From Amaurobius ferox (Eukaryota > Arthropoda > Arachnida > Araneae > Amaurobiidae): a stretch of 64,000 bases of DNA. The stretch is taken from positions 141,725,313-141,789,312 of the forward strand of contig OX578133.1 in assembly GCA_951213105.1 (NCBI GenBank). Reading direction: 5' to 3'. This document shows, one piece after another, positions 21,279-33,690 of the stretch (position 1 is the stretch's first letter; every line of letters begins with the position of its first letter). The position numbers and the translations under genes are program-made. The notes beneath the pieces were generated by a model. It was not told the DNA's origin and ran no database searches. It saw nothing but the letters and a program-made list of their open reading frames with translations.

Positions 21279-22599
21279 CAGGGTTTGTATAAAAAGTAAT
21301 GGGGAAAATTTCGGAAAAATAGATTTATTACAAATATTGCTACAATACCTCAAAAGTCTTCAAAGTACATCCTTTGAGCGTCAACACACTTTTGCCAACG
21401 GCTTTTCCACGACTCGAAGGCTCCCTGCTAGACGGATTCTGGAAAGTCCTTAAGGGCACGTGTGCAAGCTTCTTTGATGGCACTTAGGGTCCCATGGTGG
21501 TGTCCTTTGAGGGAGGATTTCACTTTCGGGAAAAGGAAAAAGTCTGCTGGTGTCAAGTCGGGACTGTAAAGGGGTTGGGGAACCGTCACGATGCCATTTA
21601 TCGTCAGGAAATTGGTCAACTTGGAGCAGGTGTGGCTGGTTGCATTGTCGTGATGCAATTTCCAATTTCCGGCGATGGCTGGACTCATCCGGTTGACCCT
21701 TTTCTTCAGTCTTCTTAGCACTTCTAGGTAAAAAGCACCATTCACTGTCTGCCCCTCGGGAACAAATTCGTAGTGGACGACCCCCTTTGCGTCGAAGAAA
21801 ACGATCAGCATGGCTTTCACTCTGGATTTGCTCATTCGAGCCTTTTTTGGACAAGGTGATCCCGCAGTGTGCCATTCCGAACTTGCCACTTTGTTTCCGG
21901 GTCGTATTCAAATATCCAAGTCTCATCTCCCATGATGACGATGTCCAAAAAGCCGGGGTCTTCTTCAATGCGCTGCAGAAGGTTTTCACAAGCAGACACT
22001 CGCCTCTACTTTTGCTCGTCCGTCAAGACCTTCGGGACGAATTTAGCGCAGATCTTTCGCATCGCCAAATTTTCAGTGATAATGCTGAGCACTGTCATCT
22101 TATCAATGCCAATTTCATCTGCGACCATTCGCACACTTAAACGACGGTCTGAATTCAGCACTTCATGCACACATTGCACATTGTCATCGATTCTTGACGT
22201 CGACGGTCGTCCAGCGTGAGGTTCGTCCTGCACACTCTCTCAGCCATCTTTGAAGAGCTTGTGCTACTTAAAAACTGCTGTTTGTGACATGCTTTCATCC
22301 TTGAACACTTGGCGAATCATGGTCAACGTCTCTGTACCCGATTTCCCCAATCCAACACAAAATTTGATCGCGGACTGCTGTTCAATCGTTTGCTGAATTT
22401 CACGCTTGCACCGAGTCATCCGAAAGGGGTCCACTAAAAACACGATGCAGCCTGAACTGAACGAATACTCGAAAGCGACTGTTGCTTGGTGCGTCTTGAA
22501 GGTCACATTCTCCACTACCGAGAATGTGCGCTGCAAGCGCGCTATGACGTATACTTACGTCAGGAAAAAATTTTCCCGACTCTTTTTATACAGACCCTG
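21279..22599 (-). mobile_element. mariner transposon, full length, inactivated
   Basis: 1321 bp, the usual mariner size, between TA dinucleotides (21277-21278 and 22600-22601). Inverted ends agree over about 30 bp with a few mismatches (CAGGGTTTGTATAAAAAG left, CAGGGTCTGTATAAAAAG right). It contains one broken transposase gene on the minus strand and little else. Confidence 0.9.
21369..22536 (-). pseudogene. mariner transposase, frameshifted
   Basis: Cut-and-paste DD34D transposase. Pieces in order: N-terminal helix-turn-helix at 22536-22264 ('EQQSAIKFCVGLGKSGTETL'); second HTH and linker at 22233-22006 ('DEPHAGRPSTSRIDDNV', 'RKICAKFVPKVLTDEQK'); catalytic core at 21990-21428. The core shows first Asp in 'GDETW', second Asp in 'HHDNATSHT' and third Asp in 'YSPDLTPADFF', with 34 residues between the last two as in mariners. 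Stops and shifts near 22250, 22000 and 21890 break the frame, so no working enzyme is predicted. The start at 22536 is the first Met before the family-typical N-terminus. Confidence 0.9.
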
Positions 22600-22753
22600 T
22601 ATAAAACTCTCCATATTATATTTATCAATTTGCAATTTCATTCATATTTCTTTAAACATATGTTGGTTTACAATTTCTTGCATACAAATTTTATGGTACA
22701 TATATTCTGTCCAGTAAAAGTAAGCGTACCATTCCTTTCCAATTAGTTCCAAT

Positions 22754-24640
22754 CAGGGATCCCATTTCAGCACGAACCCGCGAGATTCTTGCGAAATCCA
22801 TAAAAAATCTCGCTTAAAAATTTAGACTGCGCGAGAATTTCTCTCTCTCCAGTTCTGGCCTAAAATTATTTTTTCCTTCAAATTGGATACCGAGAAATCC
22901 GATGCCCGATGACCAGAGATGCAGATTCGCGTTGGTCAGGTTGCCATTGGCGACTAAAATTATTACAGTAAGTCGCCATTTCTGGCGACCAAAATTTCTC
23001 CAGAATCCTTTCAGTCCCACGGTGTCGGTAGATCGGGCCAATTGCTTCGCGATCGCAAGTCGCAATCAGTCGCCTCGCTGCGAATCATGGGCCGATTGCC
23101 GCGTGGTCGCGATTCCGTAGCTACGTGTGAATCGTAGTTAATCGCAATTTGGGCACACTAAAAGTACTACGTGTTTCTAATTAGCGAGATATTTTATAGA
23201 AAACTATAGGTGTCTCCTTCGCTTGCGCGGGTCACAAATTCGATCAAATAAAATTTTGCTTTTTTTTTTATAGGATTCTTTCACGGATTTGAATTATGCT
23301 CTTTCCGAGTACTTCCCACATTTTTCGTGTTTTGCTCGAGAAATTTTCTTCTTTCCGCGGACGAAAATCCTTTCCCCCGTACACATTATGTCTACAGGTT
23401 ACAAAAATCTCGAAAATGTTGTGAAATTGGCCATATATGCCCCAAAAATGTCGCAAAATTTAAACAAAGCAACGAATTTTTTATTATACATTCCTTTTTT
23501 ACATCTGAAAATCTGTTTCTCCGCGACTGCGAAAACAGCGTTCGCATACGGCGATTCCCACAGTTTCTGAGGAGGGATGATTAATGAATATCTTTTTGCC
23601 ATTTTTACAATATATTTGCATCGACTGAATTTTTTTATAATTATTTTGTTTAATATACAAAGAATAAAAACCAAACAATTTTTCTGCCGTATTATTAATA
23701 AAATGAAGGGTTATTTTGCAGCAGTATCACGAAAATCTGCATTTGTACGCGATCCTCGGTATACCTCGTTTAATTTGAAAAATATTTCCCACTTTTCCAA
23801 TCTGTTTGAATCGATTAGTGTTTATAATTGTTTCGCGTTTTATAAAGAAAAATTATTTTACAAACGTATTATTTATGAAATAAAGGTCTATTTTAAAAAC
23901 AAAAAGAAAAAAGTCGACACTTTTCAAACAAAATGGCTAAAATCACATGACTGGCTTGAGATTCAACAAAAGGACGATGCAACCCTTGTGTTCTGCAAGT
24001 TTTGTAAAAAAGAAAAAAAAAATCCATTTTCGAATATCAAGTCAAAATTATTACCTAATTCTATTTGCCTAGTGAAATAGTTTCCGTTGATATTTGCCTT
24101 CGGCGATCAAAAATCGTAAAGTTTTAATTGTTATTGCTGCATGAAAATTGATCATAAAATGATTTTAAAAATCAAAATACAAAGTAAATACAGTCGGCCC
24201 TCGACTTTTGCAGTTCATAGACAAAAAAATTGTAAATTCGAATGCGAGTCATTTTACATGAAATAACCCATGTAGGAAAAAACATGAAGGAAGAACATGA
24301 AATAACCCATGTAGGGGGAAGTCAGGAATTTGAGTATTTTTGCTAACAATTGGGGGGGGGGGAAGGTATAAAATTACCAAAAATGTGCTTACTTAATATT
24401 TAAACGACTCCTAATTAATTTTTAAAAAGAATGTTAAAAAAAATGTTAGTTTTACGAATTAAAATATTTAAATGCCGAAGAATATGAGTTATAGTTACTG
24501 CTTTCTTTTTTATTACTTTCTAAATTAGCATGGTAAAAAAAAATGAAATTTTAAGTTTCTCTCCTTATGACAGAAAATCTCTCCCAAAATTTTCTGGAGA
24601 GAAATTCTCCCCCTCTTTTCCTGACTTAGTGGGAACCCTG
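22754..24640 (+). mobile_element. Non-autonomous hAT transposon
   Basis: Ends CAGGGATCCCA (22754) and TGGGAACCCTG (24640) are inverted repeats, flanked by the perfect 8-bp TSD GTTCCAAT at 22746-22753 and 24641-24648. The CAGGG start and 8-bp TSD are diagnostic of hAT. The 1887-bp interior keeps a BED-finger exon, but the catalytic and dimerisation parts are missing. Confidence 0.9.
23577..24080 (+). pseudogene. hAT transposase N-terminus with BED-type zinc finger
   Basis: A 167-codon frame whose last third is a BED/TTF-like finger: 'KVDTFQTKWLKSHDWLEI' then 'LVFCKFCKKEKKNPFSN'. It shows the aromatic-rich W...W spacing and C-x2-C pair; the distal His/Cys ligands are lost at the end of the frame (24080). 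The first 100 residues are low-complexity and may be untranslated. In hAT elements this finger binds the transposon ends. Here it is a leftover of an internally deleted element and lies in the same orientation as the element. Confidence 0.6.
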
Positions 24641-24648
24641 GTTCCAAT

Positions 24649-26270
24649 ACAGAAAACTTTTGAACTTTATAGTTTTCTGAAAAATGTCATTGATATAATT
24701 TAAAAATATTTAGATAGTAACATTGTACGTTCAATGCACGTAATTAATATTTTTATTTTATATACTTAAAGAAAACCTCGTTTCTGTATATTTAATGATA
24801 TACGTTGTTTAAATTTGTTTATTTGGAGTCCTTGTGATTCTATTTACTTTCTTTTGTGGTACAGATATTACTGTAGAATTTTGTCAATTGGCTCTTTAAA
24901 ATGTGACGGAAAATTATGGAAAATGAAAGGGGGGGGGGGGGAGATCAGTCAGAATTTTATGCTAAAAGAAACAAAAGTTATTTTTATCAATATATTTATT
25001 TTATTTAACAAAGATTTTTTTTTTCTCCGAAATTTATCCAATGTTTATGGGGAAGGAGCTTTAAATTAAAAGACTCCTTTCAATGTTTGCTTTAAAATAA
25101 TAGGGGTAAATGTGTCATTTTGATGCAACTATATATTCATTTTTTTACAAAATTATCCATTAAATTACACTTTATAATTTCTTTTAACTTATGAATACGC
25201 CTTTCCTGAACAAAAACGATTTCTACTGCATAGAAACTACTACTTTATGTATTACTCATGGAGCCCTTCAATTTGACATATCAATATATGAATGCCTTGA
25301 CAGAAACTTTATTAACAAATGTAATGTATTAACAAAAAATTATTAACAACCTATATTTGACGTGACTAATGATTATTATCGCAATGATTTGGTAAAATAT
25401 GTGCTTTAAAATTTAAATCAATTACTGTTTCTCTATCAGATTATTTTGAAAGTTTACTCGCTTTCTCTGAAATCCGGATAATATATTTTTTCTAAAACAT
25501 GTAAAATTTTGAGCTAGACAAAAGCCATGCATTGAATTGCCTGGAAATACTATATATTCTATTTCACTCTGCATTGTTCATGTTTGTAAAATTCAGAATA
25601 CATTCAATATCTAAATGACGACTGATTTGTGCCATTTAGATTAGAAATATATATGTATAGCCTTCTCAAACCAATTCTGATAACACACTTAACAGTTAGT
25701 GACTCTTTTCTGATCATTCAATGTCTTTTTATATATAACCTTTGATCATTCAATAATCTTTGAACATAGCATTCAGTAATCTTTGTATAAACTTTTTTTG
25801 ATGTTAAAATTCTCATGGCTTTCTCTCTCCTCTAAAATTTGCAATTTTTTTCATAAGTACGGAATTTATTAAATATCTGTAAACTTTACATTACACAGTT
25901 TAATTTTATTCTATATTGCGTGCACACACTTACTATTAAATAAGTGTTTAAATAGTTTGCTATCAACGTCTCTCAATAGCTTTTCTCGCCTCTGACAGAG
26001 AACGGGTCTAGCACTAGTCTTTCATTCCTGGGACAAGTTTTCCCCCAAATGAGACAACCTTATACTATAAAAGCAAATTTTACAGCTTAATATCAAGTCA
26101 TAAAAATATGAGTCATCTTTCATATAAGACGAAGTACATCAAAAACATTTCCTCACTAGATACATTTGGACATGGGAACATTTGTCATAAAACAGCAACA
26201 CAGAAAAACATGATTCCGAATATCATGCAATAAGAATTTAGGGTTTAGAAAAATTTGCTTTTTCATGACA
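24649..26270. other. AT-rich DNA, no gene seen
   Basis: A 13-G run is at 24929-24941. A short repeated word ('atcattcaat') occurs near 25713-25750. No transposon ends or proteins recognised. Confidence 0.45.
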
Positions 26271-26280
26271 CTTAGTATTT

Positions 26281-27833
26281 GTGTTTGTCTGCCATACATT
26301 TGTGTTTTTCCTCTTGTTATTATCTGAAATCATGCAATCTTATGTATCCATTTCGTGTAATAAGCTGTTTAAATTAAAACTTAAATTGACTAAGTTGCTT
26401 TGTCGACTTAAATTATTAATGCATTGTAAAAAGTTTCATATTATTCCCCCTTCTTGCTGTATTAAAAAATCTGTTTTTAGTTCTTCTGAAGTGCATATTA
26501 CTAAGTGCGATGAATTTAAATTACTTTGTAACTCTATCTGTAAACTCCACATTGATATTAGCTTTTGTGAGAGCTCCTGTTATTTTTGGTACAGTGAATA
26601 TGTTGCTAGTGTACATCCTACCATTGAGGATTTTTTGGCGAGTATATTTATACTTGCCTAATCCATGTCCGTAATGACTTAGAAATTCAGTATGCTAAAA
26701 AATGTTCTGGTTGGACAAACCAGTTAAAATGGTCTAACTATCCACGTAAAATACCCTTGCCCTTACCTATTTCTGATTCTTTAATCGGTCAAGCTGTTTT
26801 TGTGAGTGATGTCCCTCCTTCTTCTCAGCACCCTGTGTTTAAATATTCCCATCTTGAAATTCTTGCTTTAAAACCTAAAGTGTTTCCACAGCTTAAAATG
26901 CCTTTACCTTTTCCTTTCATAAATTGTACTACCATCGATATTTCCTCTATTCAGCATAAAGCCCTTGAGAAAGGACCAAAATTTGCCTATCCTTCTGTTA
27001 ATCCCAGTTTTATTAATTTAATTCCCCCTGTGGAAGAGGCTCTTCTTAATGTGGCTCAAGGCCATAAAGATCGTGGCCGTTTTGTTTTATATTGGTCTAT
27101 TTCAGCCTTTCAAAAAGATATTAAACTTAAAAGCAAAAATAGGCATTCTAGTTATGATATTGCTTTGAATACTGAAATTGCGGAAATTAGGAAACTTAAA
27201 TCCAACCCCGACCTTGCTATTTTATCTGCTGACAAGACTAAGCAGCTTGTTCTTACAAATAAAACTGATTATGTTAATTCAATGCAGAAGTGTATTGACG
27301 AGATGGACTGTAACCAGGTCAAAAAATTCCCGATTACGATGATTAATACTTGGATCCCAAAACTTTAAAAATGCACTGATCTTCCTCCCAATGTAAAATC
27401 TGTAATTTTTCATACTTCACATCAACTCCCTAAAATTTTTGGTCAAATAAAACTTCACAAATTAAATCATCCTATGCGTCCTATTGTTTCCAAATGTACA
27501 GGACCTACTTATTTTTTAGAGCCTTGCCCATTTCTTGAAACAGTATTTTAATGATCATAGTTTTTCCATTAGCTCTACTGAAAATGTCATTAATTTACTA
27601 TTTAAAACTAAATTTAATCCTACTAGTACTCTCCATAGCCTTAATGTTGTTTCCCTTTTCCCTAGTATCCCAGCTGACATTGTTATTGATATTATTGTCA
27701 AAAAACTCCAGAATCACAAATTTAAAACCCCCCACTATCGACGCAATCACTTCTGCTTTGAGCATTATTGAGGATACAAATTACTTTGCTTTCCATGACT
27801 CTATTTACTTGCAAACTTCTGGCGCCCCTATGG
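26281..27833 (+). pseudogene. Penelope-like element copy A, 5' part (N-terminal region and start of RT)
   Basis: First half of a Penelope-like retroelement polyprotein. Frame 26281-26661 gives the cysteine-rich N-terminal domain ('HITKCDEFKLLCNSICKLHI'). Frame 26757-27368 gives the pre-RT region ('INLIPPVEEALLNVAQGHKD', 'ILSADKTKQLVLTNKTDYV'). Later frames give the RT fingers ('LPKIFGQIKLHK', 'HPMRPIVSK') and 'SLNVVSLFPSIPADIVI', ending at 'GAPM'. Frame changes near 26700, 27370 and 27540 show decay. The reading resumes at 32270 after a hAT insertion. Copy A extends further 5' than copies B and C. Confidence 0.85.
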
Positions 27834-29283
27834 CAGTGTTAGAAATTAAAAATTTGAACTAGGCGCCATTTGACGCCTATAGTTCTAACTCTAGGTGCCA
27901 AATAGACACGGCTAGTTGCCATTTTTACATCTCTAGAAATAACTATTTTTTACATGCCCATTTTTGTTAAAGATATAAAAAAAGAATAATTCAGGTTTTT
28001 GTATTAAAAATTGTTTTAAATTTCCTTAAAATTTAAAATAAATTAAAAAAGAAACTCAAGAAAAAATAAATAGAAAATTGCTAATTTGTTTTTACTTGGC
28101 AAAAAGGGCATAAAAAAGCAACAAATTAAAAAAAACCCTTCTGTTTAACAATTTTCAATTATGGTCATCTTGTACAGTTATTGCCCCAATACCTCTTCCA
28201 TTTCATGCTTGAAAATTAATTTTCCTGAGTTAAAACAGCAATTAATACAAAAGTTTTAGTTGGTGAAAACAAATGACGAAAATGGAAAATACATGATAAT
28301 AAAATGGGATAAACCGATAATCATGCATAAATGCACATTTTAGTGACATTTCTATATATAATCTTTCTCATATTACTTACAAATATAAGAATTAAACACA
28401 TTTAAAATTAAAATATTATAAGGGAATCTTGAGCAAAATTTAGTCACTTTTTGTGGTCAATTTTGTCAAAGTATGGAATTTCATTTTAAAATCTGTTTAC
28501 TATATTCATCTAAAAAGTTTTTAAAAAAAGTGTGTGTGGGGGGGGGGAGGATTTGCATATTTGTCCGGAGATCATCAGTCAATATAAATATCGGAGCTTC
28601 ATGAAGAAATGCAGAGTTGGCAGCTAGGGTTCTGTACAGTGGCGGATTTTGGCCTCTTGTTTGGGGGGGGAGGGCGATCTGTAGATCGAAATGTTCTCGG
28701 ATGTTTGTTCACTTAGGATTTTCTTAACGGCTTTCTATATACGGATATTTGACATTTTTGAAATAACTAGAACAAATTTGGAAGTTTATAGTAAGTTCTT
28801 TGCAGCTTATAAAATACGGCCTATCATTTTTTTAAGACAGCAAAACAATGAAGATTGGAAGAAAGAAAAATTACGTGACTATATAAGGAAACAAACTTAT
28901 TGTTGAAGTCGAAACAGGAAACTAAATTATATTCTGTATTAAGTATACACAGAAGTATACACAAGTAAGATATTTCCATGTGAGAAGATTAATACTGAAT
29001 ATTAACTAAATAAACACACATTTATATTCTATTCACTAAATATGGTTATCATACGATACAATACAAATAAATTTTATTTTTCTTACTGTGGTAGAAAAGG
29101 AGGATGAATATGAGTAAATGCAGTTGATAGAGGTATTAATAAGCACTGAACATTGATTTACATTTTCCCATTTTTTTACATTTTTAGCTGTACAGGAGTC
29201 AATAAATTTTTACACGAAAAACATCACGTATAAACATCACGCAAAAACATCAAAAGAAAAGACCAATGGTTTGATCGAGTTTA

Positions 29284-29837
29284 CTACCCCTGGCAAAAAT
29301 GATGGAATCACTTCCATGTTATTTCAATGGGATACGAAGTTCAATGCTCTACAATTTTTGATGCCCTAAAAAACCCTTTTTGAGTGAAGAACTTTAAAAA
29401 CTTAACAAAATAAAAAATGTTTGAAAAATTTTGCACTTTTCATTATTTAATAATTCACAACCAAAAAATGGGAAAAGAGCTGTAGGCTGAAAGAAAAAAC
29501 TTGTAAAAACTAATTTAGAATAATAAATTTGATCATATAAACATGAGGAGCTATATCTTAATGATTTTCCATGATCAAATTTATTATTCCAAATTAGTTT
29601 TTACGAATTTTTTCTTTCAACCTGTAGCTTTTTTCCCATTTTTTGATAGTTAATTATTAAATAATGAAAAGTGCAAAATTTTTTAAATATTTTTTGTTTT
29701 GTTAAGCATTTAAAGTTCTTCAATTTCGCTCAAAAAGGGTTTTTCAGGGTATCCGTGCATCAAAAGTTGTAGGGTATTGAACGTCGTATCCCATTGAAAT
29801 AACATGGAAGTGATTCCATAATTTTTGCCAGGGGTAG
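29284..29837. mobile_element. Foldback MITE of Tc1/mariner type (TA TSD)
   Basis: 554 bp of two inverted arms of about 250 bp. The outermost is 'ctacccctggcaaaaat', then 'atggaatcacttccatg', and the same in reverse at the right end. It lies between TA dinucleotides (29282-29283, 29838-29839). There is no coding content. It sits inside the inner hAT, downstream of its transposase remnant, making it the youngest layer of the nest. Confidence 0.85.
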
Positions 29838-29959
29838 TACCTATAACACTATTCAAATGTAATTGCCAATTCAACTTATTGTCGATCATTATCCTTACCA
29901 GCCTTACGGAGTTCATCGGAAAAACCCTGGCGCCGTTAACCTCCCAGGAAGAATCATCA

Positions 29960-30274
29960 TTATAATATCAACTCAAGTTTTCTTGCTTTTTCTTTAGCAA
30001 ATCGATCTAAAATTGTAACTGGTGAAATTGCGATATCATAATGCACATGCAACAAAGCCAATCCCACTAGCCGATCTTCTCTAATTGTGATTTGAAGCCA
30101 TGTCTTCAATCGTTTTAGTGCTGAGAAGCTACACTCGGCGGTTGCTACAGGAATTGGTAATGTTATAAGAAATTTCAGTAACACGTAGATCACATGGTAC
30201 ACTGCAGGATCACAGTTCTGTAGTGCTTCAAAAGCAGACATGGGTACTTTGCCGATATCGGTATTTTCTCGCAT
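29960..30274 (-). pseudogene. hAT transposase C-terminal dimerisation region
   Basis: A 104-codon remnant with the hAT dimerisation signature: 'FLITLPIPVATAECSFSALK' followed by 'RLKTWLQ(I)TIREDRLVGLAL' and 'LHVHYDI'. It resembles the ZMYM1-like hAT group. The BED/TTF finger and most of the DDE core upstream are missing; 30300-30530 has open frames that I cannot align confidently to the family. Orientation agrees with the inner hAT element. Confidence 0.8.
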
Positions 30275-30884
30275 CTATTTGGTTCTCTAGTTAATCACCT
30301 CAACTTGAAGTGTACTGTTCATTTCTTCCACTCCCAGTTCGGCTATTCTGTGATACTTCTTGTTTAGCTCTGTCCAAGATGTGAGGAGTGACTGACTCTT
30401 CGTCCGTGTTGATTTTCGCTAAAAGAGTCGATAGTACTAAATCTTGTAAATATAAGACATCCAGGCGCAGACTTTTGACTTTCATAATGAGGGCGAGATT
30501 TCATAGATAAACTGAGGGAGGGAGAGCAAGGCCAAAGTATCTCCCTAATGATATATATATTATTTAATTTTATAATATATTTGATAAAACGTCGACGTTT
30601 GTCAGGCGTTTGGGGGGGCGATCGCCCCTCCTGAAATCTGCCACTGGTTTTGTATTTGCAAGTCAATAATAAGTTTTTGTTTTATAGTTGCTACTCTTTT
30701 TTTTTTGTCACTTTGACAAAATATAAATCATATCCTTGAAACTCATCTATACCCTTTGGGTGAGCTAGACAGTCTGGGTAATAATAAAAAAAAGTATGAA
30801 TCACATTAATTTCAGGGATTGATATAAAAAATGCATAGATGCCAACCTACCAGAAAGAAAGATAGGAACATATTGCATGAGGAA

Positions 30885-31395
30885 AAATTGCGCACTAATA
30901 CCGTTTTTCCCCATACTGCTGCAAAATAGCCTTCTACTTCATTAATAATATGTTTAAAAAATAGTTTTTCTATATAATATACACAATAATTACAACCGTT
31001 TTAAACGATGCAAACAAATTGTAACAGTGGAAAAATATTTTCAAAATAAAACGAAATATAGAGGATCGCGCACAAATGCCATTTATCGTGAAACTGCTGC
31101 AAAATAGCCTTTCATGTCATTAAAAATACGCTTGAAAAATAGTTTTTCTATATAATATAGTATATACGAAATAATTACAAATGTTTTAGACGATGCAAAC
31201 AGATTGCAGAAGTGGAAAAGTATTTTCACAATAAAATGAAATATAAAGAAGATCGCAGACAAATGCCGTTTATCGCAGTACCCGATACTCGTGCAATATA
31301 GCTCTTCACTTCTTTATACGTCTGAAAAATTGTTTTCTTGTATATAACAAGAAATAATCATAAACATTTTAGTCGATGCAAATGTGTTTCTCTCA
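30885..31395. repeat. Three tandem repeats of about 180 bp in the outer hAT-like element
   Basis: 'gcgcac.aaatgcc.ttt' type blocks start near 30889, 31066 and 31253. Each is followed by 'gctgcaaaatagcc' (third copy 'gtgcaatatagct'), 'atagtttttctatataata' and 'ttttaaacgatgcaaac' variants. Confidence 0.75.
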
Positions 31396-32269
31396 CATTA
31401 ATTAGAAACAGACGCAATCACGTGGAAACGGATTTTTAGATGAAAAAACAGGAAAACCTCCATCTTGAAAATCCTAACTTTGTTTCTCATTTTGTGACTA
31501 CTTTCAATTTCATGACTTGTAGATACTCTTATACAGATTTGCATGTAATAAAATATAAATGTTATGGAAAAGAAAAATCGGACTACTGTGGATCCAAATC
31601 GGATTCCCGGAACAAGACTGAAAAAGCGGAACAAGTACATAAAAATTTGAACAATTTTCAGCTATAAAAACGTCATTTTCAACGTCTGATAACAAAACAT
31701 TAGCTAACCAAATTTGCAAGACGCTGGAATGATTTAATCTGGAACGCAGTGTGTTCTATAATAGTAAGCAAATAGAATGTAAAGACTGCAGAATCACTCC
31801 CTTCTCTTCCAAGTGGGATACGTAGATCTATAAGGGAATAAAGGGGAGGGGAATAATATAAACTCGTTAAATACCCGGAGTTTCTGACATCGGAATGTCT
31901 GAGGATAAAGCAAACAAATAAATTCTTCAGCAGTGCAATTTCAGGTCTTGAAGGGTGGGGGTGAGTTAAAGTACAATAAAGATCCCAATGTTTCCTTCCC
32001 TGAATAGACAGAGGGGGATTTTACTGTCTGTGTACCACCTGCAGATTTATCACTGTGGGCGTGTATAAAATGCCGCTTTTTTTTTCGATTGCTATCCAGT
32101 CTTCTACAGGGATCGTAATTTAGTCAAAGGGAAAAAGAAGACTGATATTTAACAATAGCATTGTTAGGTGTCAAATTTGATGACCAGATTGAAGAATCTA
32201 CTCGTCAAATTGAAATTTCTAGTCGCAAATTACGACTAGCAGCCGCTAATTTCGAACACTGCTCTACGG

Positions 32270-33316
32270 GTAGCCTTTTATCTGGTATTTTGGCCAAGGC
32301 AGTTTTGCAGGTGCTCGAGAATGAGGTTTTGCCTTTTTTAACAATTAAACCTATTCTTTGGTGCCATTACGTGGATGATGTTTTTATTATTTTGGATCAT
32401 GATTTAAATGATCTCCTTCACCTGTTGAATAAAGTTAATGATTTTTATCCTTTGATTAATTTTTCTGTTGAGCATGAATCCAATTGTTGTTTGCCTTTCC
32501 TTGATGTTCCGGTCCTCTGTTCAGATTTTGGTTTTCATACTTCATTTTCCGTAAACCTACTTTTACTAACTCCTGTAAACCCGCTAATTCTTTTCATCCT
32601 GTTTCCTCTAAAAAAGACTTTAGTGCTTATTTTAATAGCACATTTAATGTTTGCTCTTCTATCCCTGCTTTGACTGATGAAATTAATTTTATTTTTAATC
32701 TTGGCCATGAGGCTGCTTATTCTTTTGAGTGTATTTATAAGATTTTTGCCTAAAATTTACTCAGTTTGATACTAAACTTGTTGCTATTAAAGGTCATTTA
32801 GAACATAAATCTAGTGTTCCTTACCATCTTAAGATTTTCTGCGATTTTAATCATTTCTGTCATGAATTTGGTTTAAAACCTGCTCACACTAATATTATCA
32901 CTTTATTTAATCGTATTCGTTCTGATAAACTTGGTAATATTGATGATTTTAAAAGCTTTGCTGGGGTGTATGTAGTTCCCCTGTTATCTCCTGATGGTGA
33001 CTATAAATTTTACATTGATAGTACAAAACGTACTGTTGGCATCCATTTAGCAGAACATGCTCGCGATGTCAAATATGGTAAACTTTCTACGGCTCTTGCT
33101 CAATATTTGGTTAATGATAAATTTCTGCTCATTTTTGAAAAAACTTTCCTTTTAGTTTGTTGTAACAATCCACACAGTATTCTCCTTTATGAATCCCTCT
33201 TTATTCATATTTACTGTGAGTCGATTTGTAATTTTGATCCCGTTCAAATTCTAAGTTATGCTTGGCGACTCACTGTCAACACGATGCAATTCAAATCTCT
33301 TAATAGTTATTTATGA
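32270..33316 (+). pseudogene. Penelope-like element copy A, 3' part (RT palm to GIY-YIG endonuclease)
   Basis: Continuation of the frame broken at 27833. RT motif 'HYVDDVFIIL' (YVDD box, 32370-32400), thumb region 'CLPFLDV', then frame changes. Frame 32966-33316 holds the C-terminal GIY-YIG nuclease: 'GVYVVPL', 'FYIDSTKRTVGIHLAEHARD'. The Gly of YIG is Asp and the catalytic Arg position is His in 'GIHLAEH' (copies B and C have 'GIRLAEH'), so this nuclease is probably dead. Penelope RTs use this nuclease to nick the target for primed reverse transcription. Confidence 0.88.
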
Positions 33317-33690
33317 CATCATTTTCATGAAAATTAAGCTGGATGGTTCTTCCGAAATTTTTTGCTTTTGCTGTAACTAAATAATGTATTGATAGCACTT
33401 TTCTTTTAATATTTTTACAATTTGAAAGTAATTTTTGCATTTTCTGCGCACATTTCTTGGATTATTTTGTATTAATTAATAGCATGTTCATTTACCATTT
33501 TATAATTTTAAGCAAATTTGCTGCAAAACTGGTCTCTATATATATGAACATTCCATGTTTTACCATTCATGTAGCCACTGACGAAAGGCATATTAACGTC
33601 CGAAAGCGCTCTGGCAGTTTTAAAAATGTTTTGTACGTCTTTTAAGATGTTTAAATAAATGACTTTTTGTTTTAAAGACATTTTATCCTT
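33317..33690 (+). mobile_element. PLE copy A 3' untranslated region
   Basis: Aligns by eye with the 3' ends of copies B and C: 'catgtagccactga', 'cgaaagcgctctgg', 'ttgtacgtctt', then an AATAAA. Contains the hammerhead-like motif at 33571-33615. Confidence 0.7.
33571..33615 (+). ncRNA. Hammerhead-ribozyme-like motif, PLE copy A (degenerate)
   Basis: CUGACGA, a weak stem, CGAAA, then GCGCUCUGG; 'gcca' before and 'tggc' after can form stem I. Stem II is poorly paired in this copy. Compare 42553-42599. Confidence 0.4.

Larger units (their letters stand above)
28637..30646 (-). mobile_element. Inner hAT element nested in the outer one
   Basis: Ends CAGTGGCGGATTT (28637) and AAATCTGCCACTG (30646), with TSD GTTCTGTA (28629-28636) and GTTTTGTA (30647-30654), 7 of 8 matching. 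A G-rich subterminal block follows each end. It carries a hAT C-terminal transposase relic on the minus strand and a foldback element. Length is 2010 bp. Confidence 0.88.
27834..32261. mobile_element. Outer hAT-like element inserted in PLE copy A
   Basis: Ends CAGTGTTAGAAATTA (27834) and TAATTTCGAACACTG (32261) are near-perfect 15-bp inverted repeats. Flanks CCCTATGG (27826-27833) and CTCTACGG (32262-32269) are the expected 8-bp hAT TSD with two mismatches. Removing the insert restores the PLE reading 'GAPMGS(L)LSGIL', as in copies B and C. Excluding the nested element it is about 2.4 kb, with no transposase recognised. Confidence 0.85.

Noticed and set aside
21787..22219. Plus-strand frames of about 117 codons
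   Set aside because: They are shadows antisense to the mariner transposase.
30300..30666. Upstream part of the inner hAT transposase
   Set aside because: Open frames exist on the minus strand, but I could not match them to hAT motifs with confidence.
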